From Acinetobacter sp. WC-141 (GTDB taxonomy: Bacteria > Pseudomonadota > Gammaproteobacteria > Pseudomonadales > Moraxellaceae): 64,000 nt of DNA. The position numbers and the translations under genes were made by a program. Positions 56,043 to 64,000 of this stretch are shown one piece after another. The DNA lies in contig NZ_AMSS01000050.1 in NCBI RefSeq assembly GCF_000313935.1, positions 62,001 to 126,000 of the forward strand, read 5' to 3'. The notes beneath the pieces are model-generated. The model had not been told where the DNA came from and did not search any database. It saw only the letters and a list, made by a program, of their open reading frames with translations. How positions within the stretch are numbered: position 1 is the first letter of the stretch; every line of letters starts with the position of its first letter.

Positions 56043-58097
56043 TTATGCAAAATGAGCGCCTTGAGACTCAATGAGTTGATCAACCTGAACAGGCATTCCT
56101 AATAAATAACCTTGGAATTGCTGGCATCCTAAACGGGTTAAAATCTCGACCTGCTGCTGAGTTTCTACCCCTTCTGCCGTTACGGTTAAACCTAACTTTT
56201 TAGCTAAATGAATAATACTTTCTAGAATAACTTCTTCTTTTGAACCTGGTTTTAAATCAACAATAAAGCCACGGTCAATTTTCAATTCATCTACAGGCAA
56301 ATCTTTTAAATACAAGAAGCTCGAATGCCCTGTTCCAAAATCATCAATGGCAACTCGAATTCCCATGTCACGTAGCCGCTCACAGGCTCGAATACTCAAA
56401 TCGATATGCCGCATTGCGGTTGATTCAGTAATCTCAACAATTAAGTGGTGAGGTTGAATTTGATATTTTTTTAATAATGCTTCGAGCGTACTAAATAATT
56501 TTTTATTTTCAAATTGTAGGGCCGATAAGTTCACAGCGACTGGATAAAATGGTGTGTTGGTGCGTTCCCATTCCTGAATTTGCTGGCAAGCTTGCTCAAG
56601 TGCCCAATATCCCATTGGAATGATCAAACCAGTCTTTTCCGCACCTTCTATAAACATATGCGGAGTAAGTATGCCTAAGGCTGGATGGTTCCAACGGATA
56701 AGTGCTTCAACACCGCAAACTTCAAGATTCGTATTAAATTTTGGTTGGTAATATAAGATGAACTGTTTTTCTTCTACTGCTTTATAAAGATCATTGATCA
56801 GTTTTGACTGACTTCTTGTTTCTTGTTGATGGGTTGAATAACTAAAGATGGTATATGTGTTCCGGCCTTGTTCTTTAGACATCAACATGGCGGCATCAGC
56901 GTTCATGAGTAAGTCCTGAACATTCTGTCCATGCTCAGGAAAGAGCGCCACGCCCAAACTTGCAGAAATATTAATTTCCTTGCCAGAAATTTGGTAACTT
57001 TCTTGAATCAGTTGTAAAACCTTCTCGGCTAAAACAACCGCTTCTTCTGCATTTGTATTTTCTGCAATAAGCAAAAACTCATCGCCACCGATTCTAAGCA
57101 GTTTACATTTTTCATTGAGTTGCCAATGTAAACGGTTCGCCATTTGAATGAGTAATTGGTCACCGACATGATGTCCAAAAGCATCATTTACCGATTTAAA
57201 ACGGTCTAAATCAATATATAAAAAAGCAATTTTCTGGTCTTTATATCGATGATCCGAGAGTAATACTTCTGCATAATCAACTAAATAAAGGCGGTTTGGT
57301 AATTTAGTTAAATTGTCTTGTATCGAGAGGTTTGCTAACTCTTTATTGGCCTTACGCAATTCTAAATTTTGTTGAGTGAGCCGCTGCTCCAACATCGCAA
57401 CAATAAAACTTGCTACGAGCACCAAACACGTGACTAAAATAATCGTAAATAATAGTAGGTCATGTTCAGCCTGATATTGGCTAATAAATTTATCAGTAAT
57501 ATTCGTCGCAATGAGCGCCGTATAGTGCATCCCCATAATACTTAAGGTCATCATAACCGAAAATGCGATTTTTAAAGTGAGGCGATGACGTTCGGTATCT
57601 TTTAATTTATAGGCCAATAAAAATGCCAGTCCGGAACCGCTCATCGCAATTAATATAGAAAATAATAGCAAAAAAGAGGTGTAATCTTTTTTATAGATAT
57701 TAATATTCCAGCCCAACATACTGATGTAATATGAAGCCGAAATTCCAATTCCCATAATAATAGAGCTTAAAATGAGTCGGAATAAAGGGAGCGTAAAACG
57801 CGAAGTCAACCACATGGCAATGCACGATAGCAGTGCGCTAATGGCAAATGAAACTGTAATCAAAGGAATATTCGAGTTGACTGATTCAGACAGATGATAA
57901 GCTTGTATACCGATAATATGAACAATACTAATTGCTGATGCGAGTAATAAGCCGTTGATAAATAAAATTAAGGACTCAAATTTCTTATAGTTTTTTTTAA
58001 ATATTAATTGCTCCATGGAAATTACGAGATAACAAATCAAGCCAGCTGCAATAAAAGAGCCGACGATCAATGTGCTATCGTAATCAACATGACCCAT
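56043..58097 (-). CDS. MHYT-GGDEF-EAL cyclic-di-GMP protein
   Basis: The 684-aa protein has an N-terminal MHYT sensor of about seven membrane segments (GMHYTALIA near residue 195), then a GGDEF domain with intact RIGGDEF, then an EAL domain (GVEALIRWNHP, DDFGTGHSSFLYL). MHYT domains are thought to sense oxygen, CO or NO through bound copper. Both catalytic signatures look intact, so it could make and degrade cyclic-di-GMP. Confidence 0.9.
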   Translation of the reverse strand: MGHVDYDSTLIVGSFIAAGLICYLVISMEQLIFKKNYKKFESLILFINGLLLASAISIVHIIGIQAYHLSESVNSNIPLITVSFAISALLSCIAMWLTSRFTLPLFRLILSSIIMGIGISASYYISMLGWNINIYKKDYTSFLLLFSILIAMSGSGLAFLLAYKLKDTERHRLTLKIAFSVMMTLSIMGMHYTALIATNITDKFISQYQAEHDLLLFTIILVTCLVLVASFIVAMLEQRLTQQNLELRKANKELANLSIQDNLTKLPNRLYLVDYAEVLLSDHRYKDQKIAFLYIDLDRFKSVNDAFGHHVGDQLLIQMANRLHWQLNEKCKLLRIGGDEFLLIAENTNAEEAVVLAEKVLQLIQESYQISGKEINISASLGVALFPEHGQNVQDLLMNADAAMLMSKEQGRNTYTIFSYSTHQQETRSQSKLINDLYKAVEEKQFILYYQPKFNTNLEVCGVEALIRWNHPALGILTPHMFIEGAEKTGLIIPMGYWALEQACQQIQEWERTNTPFYPVAVNLSALQFENKKLFSTLEALLKKYQIQPHHLIVEITESTAMRHIDLSIRACERLRDMGIRVAIDDFGTGHSSFLYLKDLPVDELKIDRGFIVDLKPGSKEEVILESIIHLAKKLGLTVTAEGVETQQQVEILTRLGCQQFQGYLLGMPVQVDQLIESQGAHFA

Positions 58098-58370
58098 ATT
58101 GGACTTCCATGATTATTCAATACTTTTTTTTATTTTGTTCAACTCATTGCCCAAAATACAATTAAACATGTTAAAAAATTTCGTAAATTTGACTTTTTTA
58201 GTCAGTTATAAACAATAACATTATCTATCTTTTGGTCAAGTATTTTTTACTTTATAAATCAATAGAGTAACCAAAAATTAAGCAGCCAATTATATGAAAA
58301 ATATAGAATTTCTATAATCTATTCAAGTTGACCAAATCGCCCTTTTTCATATTAAAACAAAAACAGTATA

Positions 58371-58398
58371 AAAAAGACCCTGCACTAAGCAGGGTTCT

Positions 58399-58401
<3 letters not shown>
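58371..58401 (-). terminator. Terminator of the ilv operon
   Basis: ACCCTGC / GCAGGGT with five-base loop is followed on the minus strand by CTTTTTT. It lies beyond the duplicated ilvC end. Confidence 0.85.
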
Positions 58402-59585
<1,184 letters not shown>

Positions 59586-59605
59586 CTAAAATACTTTTTA
59601 AAAAA

Positions 59606-60097
59606 TTAAATGGCTAATACTTTTTCGCCACGGGCGATACCAGATACACCTGAACGAACGACTTCTAGAATAGTGTTTTCTGCAAGTGCATCGATAAAAC
59701 CATCTAATTTTTCAGTTGTCCCTGCTATTTGAATGGTATAGGTAGTTGGTGTCACGTCTACAATTTGCGCACGGAAAATATCCGCTGTTCGCTTAATTTC
59801 AGCACGTGAAGCACCTAACGCTTTTACTTTAATCAACATCAGTTCACGCTCAATGTGTGAACCTTCTGATAAATCTACTACTTTTACAACTTCAACAAGT
59901 TTGTTGAGCTGCTTTGTAATCTGTTCAATCTTATGGTCATCACCATAAGTGGTTAACGTCAAACGTGATAACGTTGGGTCTTCGGTTGGAGCTACATTCA
60001 ACGTCTCAATGTTATAGTTACGTTGACTGAATAAACCTACCAAACGAGAAAGCGCACCAGCTTCATTTTCAACGAGTACAGAAATAATATGTCTCAT
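59606..60097 (-). CDS. ilvH: Acetolactate synthase small subunit
   Basis: The 163-aa protein has an N-terminal ACT domain (ISVLVENEAGALSRLVGLFS) and the family C-terminal domain (IVDVTPTTYTIQIAG). It confers valine feedback inhibition on the large subunit. It overlaps ilvI by one base. Confidence 0.95.
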   Translation of the reverse strand: MRHIISVLVENEAGALSRLVGLFSQRNYNIETLNVAPTEDPTLSRLTLTTYGDDHKIEQITKQLNKLVEVVKVVDLSEGSHIERELMLIKVKALGASRAEIKRTADIFRAQIVDVTPTTYTIQIAGTTEKLDGFIDALAENTILEVVRSGVSGIARGEKVLAI

Positions 60098-61821
60098 TAT
60101 GTACGCTCCCCTTTACCTAACCACATATCCTTCATGGACTGACCTGCGATCAGCATTGGATAAACATGTTCCGTACGATCAACCATAACATTAATGAATA
60201 CACATTTATCATTAATTGCCATTGCCTCAGCAAGCTTAGACTCTAGTTCATCAGCATGATCAATTTGAATACCAACATGACCATATGCTTCCATTAACTT
60301 GCCAAAGTCAGGTAACGATTCAACATATGAGCTTGAGTGACGGCCTTCATAGTTCATATCTTGCCACTGTTTAACCATACCTAAAGCACGGTTATTCAAG
60401 CACAAGATCTTCACGTTCATGCCGTATTGCTTACAAGTTGAAAGCTCCTGAATACACATCTGAATTGAAGCTTCACCAGTAATACAAACCACTTGTTGAT
60501 CAGGGAAAGCAAGCTTCGCAGCCATTGCATAAGGTAAACCTACGCCCATGGTGCCCAATCCGCCTGAGTTAATCCATTGACGTGGACGTTTGTACTTGTA
60601 ATACAACGCGCCAAACATTTGGTGTTGACCCACATCAGAAGTAATGATGGCATCACCATTGGTCGCTTTATATAAAGCTTCAACAACTTGCTGTGGCTTC
60701 ATTGTGCCATCAGCTGGTGTTTCATACTTCAAGCCATGAACTTTACGCCATTCATTAATTTGATCCCACCATGCAGCAATTGCTTCAGGATTAGGCTTAG
60801 ACACATTCAATTGTTTCAATTGCGTCAACATTTCCTGAAGTACAGGCTCAACCGCCCCTACAATTGGAATGTGCGCCATGATCGTTTTTGAAATGCTCGC
60901 CGGATCAATATCAACATGGATAACTTTTGCATTCACACAGAATTTTGCAGGGTTATTGGTTACTCGGTCATCAAAACGAGCACCAATTGCAAGAATGACA
61001 TCAGCATTATGCATCGCCATGTTTGCTTCATAAGTACCGTGCATTCCCAACATGCCCACAAACTGTGGGTCATCGCCAGGGAAGCCACCAAGACCCATAA
61101 GTGTATTTGTCACTGGGTAGCCCAACAAATGAGCCAACTCAGTCAATAATGCTGATGCATTACCTTGAACAACACCACCACCCGTATAAATTACAGGGCG
61201 CTTTGCACTTAAAAGTTCATCAATCGCTTTGCGAATTTGACCAGAATGACCACGTGAAGGTGGCTGATAAGAACGCATCTTCACTTTTTCAGGATATTCG
61301 TACGCAAATTTTTCTGCAGGATTTGTCGCATCCTTAGGAATATCGACCACAACTGGGCCAGGGCGACCACTAGATGCGATATAAAATGCTTTTTTGATAA
61401 TTGCAGGAATTTCACTTGCGTGACGAACTTGGAAGCTGTGTTTCACGATAGGACGTGAAATACCCACCATATCAGTTTCCTGGAAAGCGTCTTCACCAAT
61501 AAGATGTGATGCAACCTGGCCAGACAAAATCACCATTGGGATTGAGTCCATATAAGCTGTTGCAATTGGAGTCACAGTATTAGTTGCGCCAGGTCCAGAA
61601 GTGACCAGTACTACGCCAGTCTTACCTGTAGCACGCGAGTAAGCATCTGCCATATGACCAGCAGCTTGTTCATGACGTACGAGGTAATGATTAATTTTGT
61701 CTTGTTGAAATAGCGCATCATAAATATGTAATACAGCGCCGCCTGGATAACCAAAAACATGTTCAACGCCTTCGTCCGCAAGAGCACGAACGAGCATTTC
61801 ACCACCAGATAAAAGTTCCAA
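60097..61821 (-). CDS. ilvI: Acetolactate synthase large subunit
   Basis: The 574-aa ThDP enzyme has the FAD/ThDP signatures [28 protein letters not shown] and the ThDP loop [14 protein letters not shown]. It condenses pyruvate with pyruvate or 2-oxobutyrate. It is first in ilvIHC. A hairpin-forming repeat lies in its leader (61846-61872). Confidence 0.95.
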   Translation of the reverse strand: MELLSGGEMLVRALADEGVEHVFGYPGGAVLHIYDALFQQDKINHYLVRHEQAAGHMADAYSRATGKTGVVLVTSGPGATNTVTPIATAYMDSIPMVILSGQVASHLIGEDAFQETDMVGISRPIVKHSFQVRHASEIPAIIKKAFYIASSGRPGPVVVDIPKDATNPAEKFAYEYPEKVKMRSYQPPSRGHSGQIRKAIDELLSAKRPVIYTGGGVVQGNASALLTELAHLLGYPVTNTLMGLGGFPGDDPQFVGMLGMHGTYEANMAMHNADVILAIGARFDDRVTNNPAKFCVNAKVIHVDIDPASISKTIMAHIPIVGAVEPVLQEMLTQLKQLNVSKPNPEAIAAWWDQINEWRKVHGLKYETPADGTMKPQQVVEALYKATNGDAIITSDVGQHQMFGALYYKYKRPRQWINSGGLGTMGVGLPYAMAAKLAFPDQQVVCITGEASIQMCIQELSTCKQYGMNVKILCLNNRALGMVKQWQDMNYEGRHSSSYVESLPDFGKLMEAYGHVGIQIDHADELESKLAEAMAINDKCVFINVMVDRTEHVYPMLIAGQSMKDMWLGKGERT

Positions 61822-61845
61822 CGTGATTCACCCTAAAATCTTTAT

Positions 61846-61872
61846 CACTATTTATGGAAGGCACAAATAGTG
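61846..61872 (-). promoter_or_regulatory. Inverted repeat in the ilvI leader
   Basis: CACTATTT / AAATAGTG with an 11-base spacer lies 25 bases upstream of the ilvI start. It could be a regulator operator or an mRNA hairpin. No leader peptide rich in branched-chain codons is obvious. The rest of 61873-62354 between ilvI and leuS is AT-rich; TCTCTC/GAGAGA at 62018-62034 is the only other dyad. Confidence 0.4.
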
Positions 61873-62345
61873 TTTCATTCATTGAATTGTCTGCACTGTT
61901 ATAGCACACATATTGTCTAGTTTTCGTTGCAATAGAAAAATTTCTGTTTTTCAGCCGTATAAGCTTTTTTAACATTAATAAAGCATGTCTGGATATACAT
62001 ACTTTAAGTAAAATCAATCTCTCGGCTAGAGAGAATGTCTATTACAAAACATGACGGTTATTCGAAGGGTGATCAAATAATCGCATATAAAACTAAAGGA
62101 GCATTTTTGTTGTTTAATTCACTAAAGTCAAGATTAAAGAAACACTTTTCTATGATTATTTTTTAACTGTCTATTTTTTCATCTTATTTGATTTTTCCAC
62201 TTTTCTTTTTTTATGACTGCCCTGCTTTTTTCAGGTTTATTCCTGTTTAATTTTTAGCGGAAAATAAATCCATCCCAAAACTGCATTTTTGTCGATTTTG
62301 CGCTATGCTGTGCAACAATCTTTAATATCAATTTTTGTTGTATAG

Positions 62346-64000
<1,655 letters not shown>

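Noticed and set aside
61799..62017. Minus-strand 72-aa ORF upstream of ilvI
   Set aside because: It overlaps the ilvI start out of frame and the leader dyad; no ribosome-binding site or recognisable protein.

Overview
The window reads as a chromosomal segment of a low-GC gammaproteobacterium, most likely Acinetobacter (A. baumannii group). The right-hand third carries core genes in an arrangement I associate with that genus (dusA, a LysR regulator, tcdA, acnA, tatD, prfC, ilvIHC, leuS). The genus call rests on remembered gene content and base composition, not on a search.

Positions 1 to about 41,200 look like one accessory genomic island inserted at the 5' end of dusA. A tyrosine integrase (39934-41082, minus) lies head to head with dusA, and a PrtN/AlpA-like small protein converges on it. 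The far end of the island is not in the window. From left to right it carries: a HigB toxin / HigA-ImmA metallopeptidase antitoxin / protein-beta operon (32-2650); an arsenic operon with two unrelated arsenate reductases, ArsR, Acr3, ArsH, a thioredoxin reductase and ArsO (4170-9365); a CadR-like MerR regulator facing an operon for a two-HMA CDF efflux protein plus FeoA and FeoB (9590-13454); a large copper/silver block (cusCBA plus cusF, copAB, copRS, a Cu/Ag P-type ATPase, copCD; 13526-29916); a plasmid-like block (DUF932 protein, DnaJ-domain protein, small envelope proteins; 30181-34459); and a replication/integration block (unknown 370-aa protein, YagK/Gp2-type HUH Rep, PrtN-like protein, integrase; 35003-41082). 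The metal genes fit together as toxin entry control, export, periplasmic detoxification and metal-sensing regulation.

The right part (41217-64000) is core chromosome: dusA, a CHAP/NlpC-like amidase, LysR, tcdA, acnA, tatD, two DUF3298 envelope proteins, prfC, a possible haem-oxygenase-like protein, two TetR regulators, an MHYT-GGDEF-EAL protein, the ilvI-ilvH-ilvC operon and the 5' part of leuS.

The most unusual signal is a pair of homologous structured elements, one in the island (about 34550-34962) and one in the core (about 55570-55980). They share at least seven helices, three of them held by compensatory base changes. Each copy has a minus-strand promoter with TTGACA and a 17-bp spacer. 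Each ends in a nine-codon ORF (MHxxFIxPD pattern) whose Shine-Dalgarno sequence is buried in a hairpin that overlaps a competing helix. I do not recognise this as a known RNA family and consider it the best candidate here for an undescribed regulatory RNA. Other points of note are two near-consensus CusR/CopR boxes, a duplicated ilvC 3' end with only synonymous differences, a helically phased 21-bp repeat, and a hairpin upstream of the HUH Rep gene.
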